From contig CAZTJF010000014.1 of assembly GCA_964613805.1 (NCBI GenBank), positions 1 through 64,000 of the forward strand: a stretch of 64,000 bases of DNA. Reading direction: 5' to 3'. Position 1 is the first letter of the stretch. Each line of letters starts with the position of its first letter. The notes under the pieces were generated by a model. That model worked only from the letters and a program-made list of their open reading frames with translations. It had not been told where the DNA came from and searched no databases. This DNA is from XYD12-FULL-36-8 sp964613805 (lineage in GTDB: Bacteria; Bacteroidota; Ignavibacteria; Ignavibacteriales; Ignavibacteriaceae). This document shows, piece after piece, positions 6,713 to 15,977 of this stretch. A program made the translations under genes and the position numbers.

Positions 6713-8350
6713 ATGAAAATTGCCATCTGCCAGATTAACACAATCGTTGGCGACATAGAAAATAATAAAACTAAAATCATTGACGGCTACAAAAGCGGAG
6801 TCGCTGATAAAGTTGATTTGGTAATCTTTCCGGAATTATCTCTCGTTGGTTATCCATCTTTAGATTTAGTTGAGAAGAAAGAATTTCGTCAAGCTGCAGT
6901 CAATGCTGCTGAAGAAATTGCCGCAGTTACAAAAGATGTTGGACTAATATTTGGTTCAATCACAGAAGATGATGATAAGATTGGAACTGATATTCACAAC
7001 TCCGCAATTCTTTGCCACAACGGTAAAATTCAATTCATTCAACATAAAACTCTAATTCCAAATTACGATGTATTTGATGAGATGAGATATTTTGATTCTG
7101 CAAAGGATGTTCATGTTCATGAATTCAAGGGTGAGAAGTTAGGGATTTCTATCTGTGAAGATATATGGAATGATGCAGATTATTGGTATCGCCGCCGTTA
7201 CGTTAAAGACCCTGTTCGAGAGCTTGTTGAACATGGAAGTACAATACTAATTAATATTTCAGCAAGCCCTTACGCTTACGGCAAAAGAAAAGACCGCTGC
7301 GAAATGCTTTCGGTTTTAACAAAGAATGATAAAGTTCCGTTAGTTTATGTCTGCAGTGTTGGGTCACAAACAGAATTGATTTTTGACGGCGCAAGCATGT
7401 GTTTTGACTCAAATGGAAATTTAGTTCTCATTGGTAATTCCTTTGAAGAAGATTATTTAATTTTCGACACAAAGAAAAGTTATTCAGCACTAAATCATAT
7501 TGAAAATAATTTTGAGATCGAAGTTCTTAATGCTCTGATTTTCGGATTGAAGGAATACTGTGAGAAATTAAAATTCAAGAAAGTGATTTTAGGATTAAGC
7601 GGGGGAATGGATTCAGCACTTGTTACTTACATTGCAGTAAAAGCACTTGGAGCTGAAAACGTTCATGTAGTGCTTATGCCTTCCAAATATTCCAGCGAGG
7701 GAAGTATTAGTCATTCTCTTAAGCTTATTAAGAATCTTGGTATCTCATACAATGAAGTTTCAATTCAAAATGTCGTAGATGAAATTCAATTCACACTCGA
7801 GGAACCTTTCACTTCAATTCCCGAAGGATTAACCGAGGAGAATATTCAAGCAAGAGTACGTGGAATATATTTAATGGCTTTTGCAAATCAGTTTAATTAT
7901 TTGTTATTGAATACTGGAAATAAATCTGAGTTAGCAACCGGATATTGTACTCTCTACGGCGATATGTGCGGCGGTTTAGCTGTAATCGGGGATGTTTACA
8001 AAACTGATGTTTATAAAATTGCAAATTTCATAAATCGTAATGAAGAAATTATTCCTAAAGAAATTATTTCTAAACCTCCCTCAGCGGAGTTAAAACATAA
8101 TCAAACTGACCAGGATACCTTACCTCCGTATGATTTGTTAGATAATATTCTAAGAATGTACCTTGAGCACAACAAAGAGTATAACGAAATATCTAAAGTG
8201 ATTGGTTATGAGAATGTTGTTAAAAAAGTTTTGAGAATGGTTGATATGAACGAATTCAAACGTAAACAGGCTGCTCCGGTTCTAAGAGTTTCAACAAAAG
8301 CATTCGGTTATGGAAGGCGATACCCAATCGTTCAGGGTTGGCGAGAATAA
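6713..8350 (+). CDS. nadE: glutamine-dependent NAD+ synthetase
   Basis: This 545-residue enzyme makes NAD+ from deamido-NAD+, ATP and glutamine. The N-terminal half is a nitrilase-fold glutaminase with the triad Glu41 (FPELSL), a Lys near 112 (HKTLIPNYDVF) and a Cys near 149 (ISICEDIW). The C-terminal half is the ammonia-using synthetase with the ATP-pyrophosphatase loop LGLSGGMDSAL near 297 and NKSELATGYCTLYGD near 404. The two-domain architecture means it draws ammonia from glutamine. A promoter-like sequence lies just upstream and the next gene starts 153 bases later, so it is probably transcribed alone. Confidence 0.97.
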   Translation: MKIAICQINTIVGDIENNKTKIIDGYKSGVADKVDLVIFPELSLVGYPSLDLVEKKEFRQAAVNAAEEIAAVTKDVGLIFGSITEDDDKIGTDIHNSAILCHNGKIQFIQHKTLIPNYDVFDEMRYFDSAKDVHVHEFKGEKLGISICEDIWNDADYWYRRRYVKDPVRELVEHGSTILINISASPYAYGKRKDRCEMLSVLTKNDKVPLVYVCSVGSQTELIFDGASMCFDSNGNLVLIGNSFEEDYLIFDTKKSYSALNHIENNFEIEVLNALIFGLKEYCEKLKFKKVILGLSGGMDSALVTYIAVKALGAENVHVVLMPSKYSSEGSISHSLKLIKNLGISYNEVSIQNVVDEIQFTLEEPFTSIPEGLTEENIQARVRGIYLMAFANQFNYLLLNTGNKSELATGYCTLYGDMCGGLAVIGDVYKTDVYKIANFINRNEEIIPKEIISKPPSAELKHNQTDQDTLPPYDLLDNILRMYLEHNKEYNEISKVIGYENVVKKVLRMVDMNEFKRKQAAPVLRVSTKAFGYGRRYPIVQGWRE

Positions 8351-8503
8351 GTTTTACCCTATCAATTAATTTTTACTAAAAAGAATATTTTTTATCATGT
8401 TCTTAAGTGTGCAATTATTTATATTCGTGCAACAATTTTTAAGACTTATTTTCGAAAAGAAATCCTAGTAACAAATATTTATCAATAATTTTTAAGATTA
8501 GAT

Positions 8504-10351
8504 ATGGCTAAACAAAAAGAAGTTAAAGCACTCTCCGAAGTTACAGTTCGATTCGCTGGAGATTCCGGTGATGGTATGCAATTAACCGGAGCTCAATTCA
8601 CAGATACAACAGCGGCATTAGGTACTGATGTAAGCACATTGCCAGATTTTCCAGCCGAGATTCGCGCCCCTGCTGGTTCGCTTGCAGGTGTCAGCGGTTA
8701 TCAATTGCATTTCAGCAGTACAGATATACAAACTCCAGGTGATTCGCCTGATGTTTTAGTCGCAATGAATCCCGCCGCTCTTAAGGTCAACATGAGGGAT
8801 TTAAAACCTAATGCAACAATAATAGCGAACAGCAGTTCTTTCGATGCAAAGAATTTAAAACTTGCTGACTATGACAGCAACCCCTTAGAAGATGGTTCAC
8901 TCGCAGCTTATAATGTTGTTCCTGTGGATTTGACTCAGCTCACTATGTCAGCACTTAAAGATCTTACTCTGTCAATGAAAGAGAAAGATAAATGCAAAAA
9001 CTTTTTTGCGCTTGGATTAATGTATTGGATATACAATCGTCCGGTAGAGCATTCACTTCATTGGCTTGAAGGAAAATTTGCCAAGAAACCTGATATTCTT
9101 GAAGCAAACAAACGTGCTTTGATGGCTGGATATAATTATGGTGATACAACAGAAATTTTCACAACCCGTTACGATGTTAAACCGGCTAAACTGGAAAAAG
9201 GAATATATCGAAATGTTTCAGGTAATGAAGCAGTTGCTCTTGGTTTTATCGCCGCATCCTTGCGAAGTGGACTAAAGCTATTTCTCGGATCATATCCTAT
9301 AACTCCGGCATCAGAAATTTTACAGGAGCTAAGCAAATATAAAAATTTTGGCGTCGTTACTTTTCAAGCTGAAGATGAAATAGCAGGCATTGCTTCTGCA
9401 ATAGGTGCTGCCTTTACAGGTTCATTGGCACTAACTTCTACTTCGGGACCTGGTTTATCGCTTAAAACAGAGGCACTTGGTTTAGCTGTTATGACAGAAC
9501 TTCCACTATGTATCGTTGATGTGCAGAGAGGTGGACCAAGTACAGGTCTTCCAACAAAAACTGAACAAGCAGATTTATTCCAAGCTTTGTATGGCAGGCA
9601 TGGTGAGGCACCTGTCGTTGTGCTAAGTGCTCAAAGCCCTGCTGATTGTTTCTTCATGTCAGTCGAAGCAGCAAGGTTAGCAGTCAAGTACATGACTCCT
9701 GTAATTCTTTTAACTGATGGTTATCTTGCATTCGGATCTGAGCCGTTAAATATTCCTGATCTGAATGAACTTCCAGAAATTCCTGTTCATTTTAGAAAAG
9801 ATGCAGTTGATTTTCATCCTTACACAAGAGATGAAAATCTTGCGAGACCCTGGGCAATCCCAGGAACTCCTGGATTAGAACACAGAATTGGTGGTTTGGA
9901 AAAGAAGGATATATACGGAAATATCAGCTATGATCCTGATAATCACCAGCTAATGGTAAACAAACGAAAAGAGAAAATTGATAATATTAAAAACGATATT
10001 CCAGAATTAATTGTTGAAGGTGATCAGCAAGGTGAGCTATTAGTATTAGGTTGGGGAAGTACTTATGGAGCGATCAAAGAGGCAATAAGACATATTAAAG
10101 ACAAAGGTTACAATGCATCTCAAGCTCACATTCGATATATTCATCCTTTCCCTAAAAATTTAGGTGTTGTATTGAACCGATTCAAGAAAATTCTTATTCC
10201 TGAATTAAATCTGGGACAGATGGCAACGGTTATTCGAAGCACGTACTTGAAAGATGTGATTCAGTATAATAAAGTACAAGGTCAAGCATTTAAAGTATCT
10301 GAAATTGAAAACAAAATTATAGAAGTATTAGGAGGAAATAATGGAAACTAA
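8504..10351 (+). CDS. korA: 2-oxoacid:ferredoxin oxidoreductase, alpha subunit
   Basis: The 615-residue protein fuses the gamma domain (residues about 10-190, beginning VRFAGDSGDGMQLTG) to the alpha pyruvate-ferredoxin-oxidoreductase-like domain (from GNEAVALGFIAA at about 240). GPGLSLKTEALGLAVMTELP and QRGGPSTGLPTKTEQADL are typical of the 2-oxoglutarate:ferredoxin oxidoreductase KorA type. With KorB it interconverts 2-oxoglutarate, CoA and oxidised ferredoxin with succinyl-CoA, CO2 and reduced ferredoxin, serving an oxidative or reductive TCA cycle. The gene overlaps korB by 11 bases, so the two are translationally coupled. Substrate preference for 2-oxoglutarate over other 2-oxoacids is inferred from family resemblance. 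Confidence 0.93.
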   Translation: MAKQKEVKALSEVTVRFAGDSGDGMQLTGAQFTDTTAALGTDVSTLPDFPAEIRAPAGSLAGVSGYQLHFSSTDIQTPGDSPDVLVAMNPAALKVNMRDLKPNATIIANSSSFDAKNLKLADYDSNPLEDGSLAAYNVVPVDLTQLTMSALKDLTLSMKEKDKCKNFFALGLMYWIYNRPVEHSLHWLEGKFAKKPDILEANKRALMAGYNYGDTTEIFTTRYDVKPAKLEKGIYRNVSGNEAVALGFIAASLRSGLKLFLGSYPITPASEILQELSKYKNFGVVTFQAEDEIAGIASAIGAAFTGSLALTSTSGPGLSLKTEALGLAVMTELPLCIVDVQRGGPSTGLPTKTEQADLFQALYGRHGEAPVVVLSAQSPADCFFMSVEAARLAVKYMTPVILLTDGYLAFGSEPLNIPDLNELPEIPVHFRKDAVDFHPYTRDENLARPWAIPGTPGLEHRIGGLEKKDIYGNISYDPDNHQLMVNKRKEKIDNIKNDIPELIVEGDQQGELLVLGWGSTYGAIKEAIRHIKDKGYNASQAHIRYIHPFPKNLGVVLNRFKKILIPELNLGQMATVIRSTYLKDVIQYNKVQGQAFKVSEIENKIIEVLGGNNGN

Positions 10352-11381
10352 AGTGAATGATAATGTAATTGATGTTAAATACACAGCAAAAGATTTTTCA
10401 TCAGATGTTGATGTGAAATGGTGCCCGGGATGCGGAGATTATTCTATTCTTGCACAAGTTCAACGAACTTCTCCGGAATTTGGTGAGCGGAAAGAAAATA
10501 TAGTTTGGATATCTGGCATCGGTTGTTCGAGCCGGTTTCCGTATTACATGAACACTTTTGGTTTTCATACTATTCATGGAAGAGCAGCAGCAATTGCAAC
10601 TGGTGTTAAGCTTGCAAATCCAAAATTGCAAGTTTGGGTTGCAACTGGAGATGGCGATATGCTTAGCATTGGCGGCAATCACTTCATTCACATGTGCAGA
10701 AAAAATATCGACATTAAAATTTTAATGTTTAACAATAGAATTTATGGATTGACTAAAGGTCAGTATTCTCCAACATCTGTGAAAGGACAAGTTACAAAGT
10801 CCTCTCCGTATGGAACTGTTGATTTTCCATTCAATGCTATAAAACTTGCAACAGGTTCAGGTGCTACATTTGTAGCACGATCATTAGATCGAGATCCAAA
10901 GCATTTGCAGGAAATGATTTCTCGAGCAGCAAAACATAAGGGAGCTGCTTTCATTGAAGTTTATCAAAACTGTCCAATATTCAATGATGGAGCTTTTTCC
11001 ATTCTTACTGAAAAAGAAACCAAACCGGAAAATGTAATCATGCTTGAACATGGTAAGCCGCTTGTGTTTGGTGCGAACAAAGATAAAGGAATTATACTCG
11101 ATGGTTTAAATCCTGTCATAGTTGATCTTAATGATGGCAAGCATTCAATTAACGATTGCTGGGTGCATGATGAGTTTGATGAAAATCCAACTCGTGTATT
11201 CTTATTAGCACGGTTCACTGATTTGCCAGGATTTCCGACGCCAATCGGAGTATTTCGCCAGTTTAATAAACCAACTTATGATGATGATTATGTACATCAG
11301 ATTGAACATCTGAAATCAACAAAAGGTGTTGGCGATTATAAAAAATTAATGTTCACTTCAAATACCTGGGAAGTACATTAA
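10341..11381 (+). CDS. korB: 2-oxoacid:ferredoxin oxidoreductase, beta subunit
   Basis: The 346-residue beta subunit binds thiamine diphosphate and an iron-sulfur cluster. WCPGCGDYSIL near residue 31 and GIGCSSR near 60 supply conserved Cys residues, and GDGDMLSIGGNHF near 97, followed by NNRIYGLTKGQYSPTS near 131, is the thiamine-diphosphate motif. The ribosome-binding site AGGAGG at 10330-10335 lies inside the end of korA, five bases before the ATG. No delta (ferredoxin-like) subunit follows, which is the normal two-gene KorAB arrangement. A terminator lies 39 bases after the stop codon. Confidence 0.94.
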   Translation: METKVNDNVIDVKYTAKDFSSDVDVKWCPGCGDYSILAQVQRTSPEFGERKENIVWISGIGCSSRFPYYMNTFGFHTIHGRAAAIATGVKLANPKLQVWVATGDGDMLSIGGNHFIHMCRKNIDIKILMFNNRIYGLTKGQYSPTSVKGQVTKSSPYGTVDFPFNAIKLATGSGATFVARSLDRDPKHLQEMISRAAKHKGAAFIEVYQNCPIFNDGAFSILTEKETKPENVIMLEHGKPLVFGANKDKGIILDGLNPVIVDLNDGKHSINDCWVHDEFDENPTRVFLLARFTDLPGFPTPIGVFRQFNKPTYDDDYVHQIEHLKSTKGVGDYKKLMFTSNTWEVH

Positions 11382-11419
11382 TCTTAGTGAATTAGTTTGC
11401 TTGTTATTCTTATTTTCAT

Positions 11420-11445
11420 GGCGAAGATTTTCTTCGCCTTTTTAT
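11420..11445 (+). terminator. rho-independent terminator after korB
   Basis: GGCGAAGA (11420-11427) and TCTTCGCC (11431-11438) form an 8-bp stem with a 3-base loop followed directly by a T-run. It closes the korAB transcript 20 bases before nrnA. Confidence 0.9.
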
Positions 11446-11465
11446 TTTATAATTAATTTAGTCCG

Positions 11466-12464
11466 ATGATAGACTTTAAAACACTTGAATCAGTAATCAT
11501 AAACAACGATAAATTTCTTATCACAACCCATGTAAATCCCGATGCAGATGCAATCGGTTCTGAAATAGCTTTTCATTTGATCCTGAAAAAACTTGGTAAA
11601 GAAGCTTACATAATCAATCACAGCGAAACACCTTATAATCTTAAGTTTTTAGATAAAGAAGATTTAATTGAAAAGTTTGATGTTAATGAACATTTAAAAA
11701 TTCTAAATGAAGTTGATGTTTTAGTTGCTCTCGATTTTAACCGTTCAGATAGAATTGTCAGAATGAAAGATGATTTCCTTAAATCTACTAAGTTAAAAAT
11801 TTGTATTGATCATCATCAAGATGAAGAAGATTTTGTTGATCACCAATTCATTGACACTAACTATAGCGCAACAGGGCATATACTTTATGATTTTATTAAG
11901 CAAACAGGAATTGTTAAGCTTGATTATGATTTGGCACTTCCAATTTATGCAGCAATAATGACTGACACAGGTTCATTTCGATTTGAAAGAACAACTCCTG
12001 AACTTCATAGAATTGCAGCCGAACTTTTGGAGTTGGGGATAATTCCGGGTGAAGTCGCCGACAAAATTTATGATCAAAGCTATTTGAGTAAAATAAAATT
12101 GCTAGGAGCATCTCTGGAATCACTTCAATTATTCGGAAAGAAAAAAGAAATTGGATACATGATTTTAACTCAGCACGATTTTCATAAATTCAGTGCTTTA
12201 GAATCGGATACGGATAATTTCGTGAATTTTTCTTTATCAATTCAAAATGTAAAGATCGGATTACTTTTTATTGAACTGAGTAATGGATTCAAAGTAAGTT
12301 TTCGTTCAAAAGGAAATATTCCAATGAATAAGTTAGCGGCTGAGTTTAATGGAGGTGGTCATACAAATGCTGCTGGAGCAAGGTTTCACGATCAGAAAAT
12401 GAGTGAAACGATTCCAATTATTCTTGATAAAGCAAACAAATATTTAGAAATCTATAACGAGTGA
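11466..12464 (+). CDS. nrnA: DHH-family oligoribonuclease / pAp phosphatase
   Basis: The 332-residue protein is a DHH/DHHA1 phosphoesterase of the NrnA type, which degrades nano-RNA and 3'-phosphoadenosine 5'-phosphate in the cytoplasm. Metal-binding motifs are visible: THVNPDADAIGSE (21-33), the Asp in VALDFNRSD, CIDHHQDE near 117-124 and TDTGSFRFE near 160. The DHHA1 domain carries GGGHTNAAGARF near 298. The gene starts 20 bases after the korB terminator and ends 4 bases before pepA, so nrnA and pepA form an operon. Confidence 0.92.
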   Translation: MIDFKTLESVIINNDKFLITTHVNPDADAIGSEIAFHLILKKLGKEAYIINHSETPYNLKFLDKEDLIEKFDVNEHLKILNEVDVLVALDFNRSDRIVRMKDDFLKSTKLKICIDHHQDEEDFVDHQFIDTNYSATGHILYDFIKQTGIVKLDYDLALPIYAAIMTDTGSFRFERTTPELHRIAAELLELGIIPGEVADKIYDQSYLSKIKLLGASLESLQLFGKKKEIGYMILTQHDFHKFSALESDTDNFVNFSLSIQNVKIGLLFIELSNGFKVSFRSKGNIPMNKLAAEFNGGGHTNAAGARFHDQKMSETIPIILDKANKYLEIYNE

Positions 12465-12468
12465 CATA

Positions 12469-13977
12469 ATGTTCAAAATAACTATAAAAAGCGGTGGAAA
12501 AAAAATTGCTTACAAGAATTTATCTGTTTGCATAAAGTATTTTATTGACGATAAAAAACTTAAGGAAAGCATTAAAAATTTTGAAAGGTTATCAAAAACA
12601 GCATTAACTGAACTTCAAAGAAAAACTTTCCTTTCAAATAATTCCACAGGCATCAGAGTATCAAGACTAAATGGTAAGCCGGATGAAATTTATTTAATCA
12701 AGGTTAAGCTTGATGATAAATTCAATAATGATTTTTTCAGAAACCATCTTGCTGGATTTTTGCCTTCAATTGAAAAAGAGGAAGTTAAGTATCTCCATAT
12801 TTTCATTCCCAATTTTATTTACTTTAAGAAATATTTTGCGGATGAACAATATTATTATCAGACTTTTGCCGAAGGATTGCATTTAGGAAATTATGAGTTT
12901 ACAAAGTATAAGTCAGATAAAAAGTTTCTTAAAGAACTCACAGTCACTTTTTATACTGAAAATGAAAAGAAACTGAAGAATGCTTTGAGTTTGGCTCAAT
13001 ACTTAATGGAGGGTGTTAATTTTACAAAAGATTTACAGAATGAACCTGGAGGCGTTTTAACTCCTGATGAGCTTAGTAAAAGAGTGAAAAGTGTTTTAAC
13101 TAAAGCAGGTGTAAGAGTTAAAATATTTAATGAGAAAGAAATTCGCAGAAGAAAAATGGGAGGATTGCTGGCAGTAGGCATGGGGAGTAGTAATCTACCA
13201 CGATTTATTGTTATCCAATACAATGGAGCTAACAGATATTCAAAGGTAAAGAAGAATCCCAAAACTGTTGCTCTTGTTGGAAAGGGAGTCACATTTGATT
13301 CCGGTGGAATATCAATAAAACCTTACAACGACATGTGGGAAATGAAGGCGGATATGTCGGGAGCCGCAGTTGTTGCCGGGACAATTTTAGCAGCAACGAG
13401 ATCAAAACTGCCGATTAATATTACTGGAGTTATACCTGCCGCAGAAAATATGCTATCCGGAACTTCAATGAGACCGGGAGATATAGTTATCACTTCTTCT
13501 GGAAAATCAATTGAAGTAGATAATACAGATGCAGAAGGAAGGATGATCCTAGCTGATGCCCTTAATTATGCAAGCAAGTTAGATCCTGATACAATTATTG
13601 ATCTTGCTACTTTAACAGGTGCATGTGTTGTTGCACTTGGTGAATTTGTAGCTGGATTATTCACAAAGAATGAAAACTTATCCAAAGAACTGTTTCAATC
13701 AGGTCTTAAAACTCATGAGAGGGTTTGGGCGTTGCCGATGTGGGATGAATATCATACTCTAAACAAGAGTGATGTTGCCGATGTAAAGAATATTGGTGGA
13801 CGATGGGGCGGAGCAATTACAGCTGCAAAGTTTTTAGAAAACTTTGTTAATAAGAATATTAATTGGGCACACATTGATATTGCGGGACCCGCAATGGCGA
13901 ATAATTATAACAATTACTCTAAAAAATATATGACAGGATATGGTGTACGTTTGTTGTTTGAGTATTTGAATAAATAG
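12469..13977 (+). CDS. pepA: leucyl aminopeptidase (M17 family)
   Basis: The 502-residue protein is a cytosolic M17 metallo-aminopeptidase that removes N-terminal residues from peptides and uses two divalent metals. The catalytic half has VGKGVTFDSGGISIKP near 264-279, MKADMSGAA near 286-294 and the signature NTDAEGRMILADAL near 346-359, together supplying the Lys, Asp and Glu metal ligands. The N-terminal half (residues 1-170) is divergent, as usual. It is the second gene of the nrnA-pepA operon and converges on lolD. Confidence 0.95.
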   Translation: MFKITIKSGGKKIAYKNLSVCIKYFIDDKKLKESIKNFERLSKTALTELQRKTFLSNNSTGIRVSRLNGKPDEIYLIKVKLDDKFNNDFFRNHLAGFLPSIEKEEVKYLHIFIPNFIYFKKYFADEQYYYQTFAEGLHLGNYEFTKYKSDKKFLKELTVTFYTENEKKLKNALSLAQYLMEGVNFTKDLQNEPGGVLTPDELSKRVKSVLTKAGVRVKIFNEKEIRRRKMGGLLAVGMGSSNLPRFIVIQYNGANRYSKVKKNPKTVALVGKGVTFDSGGISIKPYNDMWEMKADMSGAAVVAGTILAATRSKLPINITGVIPAAENMLSGTSMRPGDIVITSSGKSIEVDNTDAEGRMILADALNYASKLDPDTIIDLATLTGACVVALGEFVAGLFTKNENLSKELFQSGLKTHERVWALPMWDEYHTLNKSDVADVKNIGGRWGGAITAAKFLENFVNKNINWAHIDIAGPAMANNYNNYSKKYMTGYGVRLLFEYLNK

Positions 13978-14021
13978 GAGATGGAATATGCATCTTATTG
14001 ATTTATAATGTGTTATAAATA

Positions 14022-14705
14022 TTATCTGCTAAGTGTAATACCATCTTTCATTTCATAAATTTGGTCGGCTATTCCCATCATCTCTTTATTATGCGTAACT
14101 ACAACAAATGTTTTTTTGTACTTTGAGTTGAGTTGGACAATTAGGTCTGATATAATCTGACTGTTTGTAGAATCCAAATTTCCTGTCGGCTCGTCTGCTA
14201 AAATAATTCCTGGATCATTTGCCAATGCTCGTGCTATAGCAACTCTTTGCTGCTCTCCACCAGATAGTTCCGCGGGTTTATGATCTTTGCGATCGAATAG
14301 ACCAACTTCTTTGAGTAAATTATGTGCTCGCTCCAATGATTCATGGAATGATGTTCCTAAAATCATTTGTGGAATAGCGATATTCTCAGTTGCTGTAAAT
14401 TCAGGCAGTAAATGATGAAACTGAAAAACAAATCCGACATTTTTATTACGAAATTTTGCAAGTTTATCTTCAGAGAAATCCAGAATATTTTCATCCTTAT
14501 AATATATTTTTCCAGCATCAGGTCTATCTAATCCTCCTAAAAGATGTAGTAAAGTACTCTTACCTGCGCCAGATACACCAACAATTAAGGTTATTTTACC
14601 TTCGATAATCTCTAGCGAAATAGATTTTAATATTTCAAGCTTAATTTCGTTGGTTGTTGTAAAAGTTTTAACCAGTTTTTCTGTTTTAAGTATTGTGTTT
14701 GGCAT
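14022..14705 (-). CDS. lolD: lipoprotein-releasing ABC transporter ATPase
   Basis: The 227-residue ATPase of the MacB/LolD group contains all motifs: Walker A GVSGAGKST near 43-51, Q-loop VFQFHHLLPEFT, signature LSGGEQQRVAIARAL near 143, Walker B IILADEPTGNLD near 164, and the H-loop VVVTHNKE near 200. With FtsX-like permeases it would extract lipoproteins from the inner membrane for transfer to the outer membrane. It lies 39 bases downstream of two permease genes on the same strand, which supports Lol rather than an efflux role. Confidence 0.9.
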   Translation of the reverse strand: MPNTILKTEKLVKTFTTTNEIKLEILKSISLEIIEGKITLIVGVSGAGKSTLLHLLGGLDRPDAGKIYYKDENILDFSEDKLAKFRNKNVGFVFQFHHLLPEFTATENIAIPQMILGTSFHESLERAHNLLKEVGLFDRKDHKPAELSGGEQQRVAIARALANDPGIILADEPTGNLDSTNSQIISDLIVQLNSKYKKTFVVVTHNKEMMGIADQIYEMKDGITLSR

Positions 14706-14744
14706 TTATGAACTTAGAATTAATTTAAAGATTGTACATATAAA

Positions 14745-15977
14745 TCATTCCCATTTAATAGCATCGAGAATGTTTACCTTAGCGGCTCTTTTTGCCGGAT
14801 ATAATGACGCAAGGAAGGAAAGCAGCAGTGCTGCTCCCGCAATAAAGAAGAAATCTGTTATTTGAATTTCTATTGGCAAAGCATCAATTTTATATTGCAT
14901 TGGATCAAGTGGATAAAGTTTATATTTCAATTGGAGAAAACACACAAGGTATCCGATAATTGAGCCAAGAATTGTGCCTAGAATTCCGATGAGTAATCCT
15001 TCATACATAAATATTTTAAGTATTGAATTTTCGGTGATTCCCATTGCCCGAAGCACTCCAACATCACGTTTTTTTTCAATGACTGACATAGATAAAGAAC
15101 CAAGTATGTTGAAACAGGCAACTGCGATAATTAATGAAAGAATGATATATGCAGTCCATCTTTCAATCTGCATTACTGTATACAGTTCCTTGTGAAAGTC
15201 AAACCATGTATTCACCGAATATTTTTTATTATCAAGTTGTACTTTAAGCTTTTCTTTAAGATCAAAAGATGAATTCAATGAATTTAATCTAACATCCACA
15301 CCTTGAATGCGATTCTTATAATTGAATAAATTTTGTGATGCTTCGAGAGAACAAAAAATAAATTGTGCATCATACTCATTGTTGTTGGAACTATATATTC
15401 CTGAGACTATAAACTTCCGCATTGTGGGAAGAGAAAATTGAGTAATTGCTTTTTCGATTCCAGCAGGTGAGATAATAGTTACTGTATCACCAATTATTGT
15501 TTGGAGCTTATCTGCTAATCTTAATCCAATGACTATTTTAGAAATGCCCTCACTTTCCTCAAAGGAATAATTACCAAAAATAATATTTTGTTCAATATCG
15601 TATACATCTTTTCCTGATTGAATGTCGATTCCTTTAAGTGTAACAACTTGATTCAATCCCGCAGAGTATGCTAAAACCTTACCAGAAACATAGGGTGAAA
15701 CATCTTTCACTTCTTTGTAATTATTGAGCAATGCTTTTACTTCACCTATATTAATACTTTCTGCTGGCGTACTCGAAACTATTCTAATGTGTGGATCAAA
15801 GCTGATTAGGAATGAAGTTACTAAGCTTCCAAAACCATTAAAAACAGAAAGTACCACAATTAATGCAGCGACTCCAATTGTAATTCCCCCAATTGAAATT
15901 AATGAAATAATAGTGATGAAATTCACTTTATGCTTAGAGACCAAATATCTTCTGGAAATAAATGATTCAAAACTCAT
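14745..15977 (-). CDS. lipoprotein-releasing permease (LolC/LolE-like)
   Basis: This FtsX-family permease of about 410 residues has one N-terminal membrane segment (ISIGGITIGVAALIVVLSVF), a periplasmic domain of about 220 residues, and three C-terminal segments beginning near AYIILSLIIAVACFNILGSLSM. The family exports lipoproteins with LolD. I chose the ATG at 15977, which overlaps the TGA of the upstream permease by one base (TGATG) and gives the typical MSFESFISRRYL start; a longer frame to 16052 would put 25 atypical residues inside the neighbouring gene. It is a paralogue of that neighbour, so the pair may form a heterodimer. Confidence 0.88.
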   Translation of the reverse strand: MSFESFISRRYLVSKHKVNFITIISLISIGGITIGVAALIVVLSVFNGFGSLVTSFLISFDPHIRIVSSTPAESINIGEVKALLNNYKEVKDVSPYVSGKVLAYSAGLNQVVTLKGIDIQSGKDVYDIEQNIIFGNYSFEESEGISKIVIGLRLADKLQTIIGDTVTIISPAGIEKAITQFSLPTMRKFIVSGIYSSNNNEYDAQFIFCSLEASQNLFNYKNRIQGVDVRLNSLNSSFDLKEKLKVQLDNKKYSVNTWFDFHKELYTVMQIERWTAYIILSLIIAVACFNILGSLSMSVIEKKRDVGVLRAMGITENSILKIFMYEGLLIGILGTILGSIIGYLVCFLQLKYKLYPLDPMQYKIDALPIEIQITDFFFIAGAALLLSFLASLYPAKRAAKVNILDAIKWE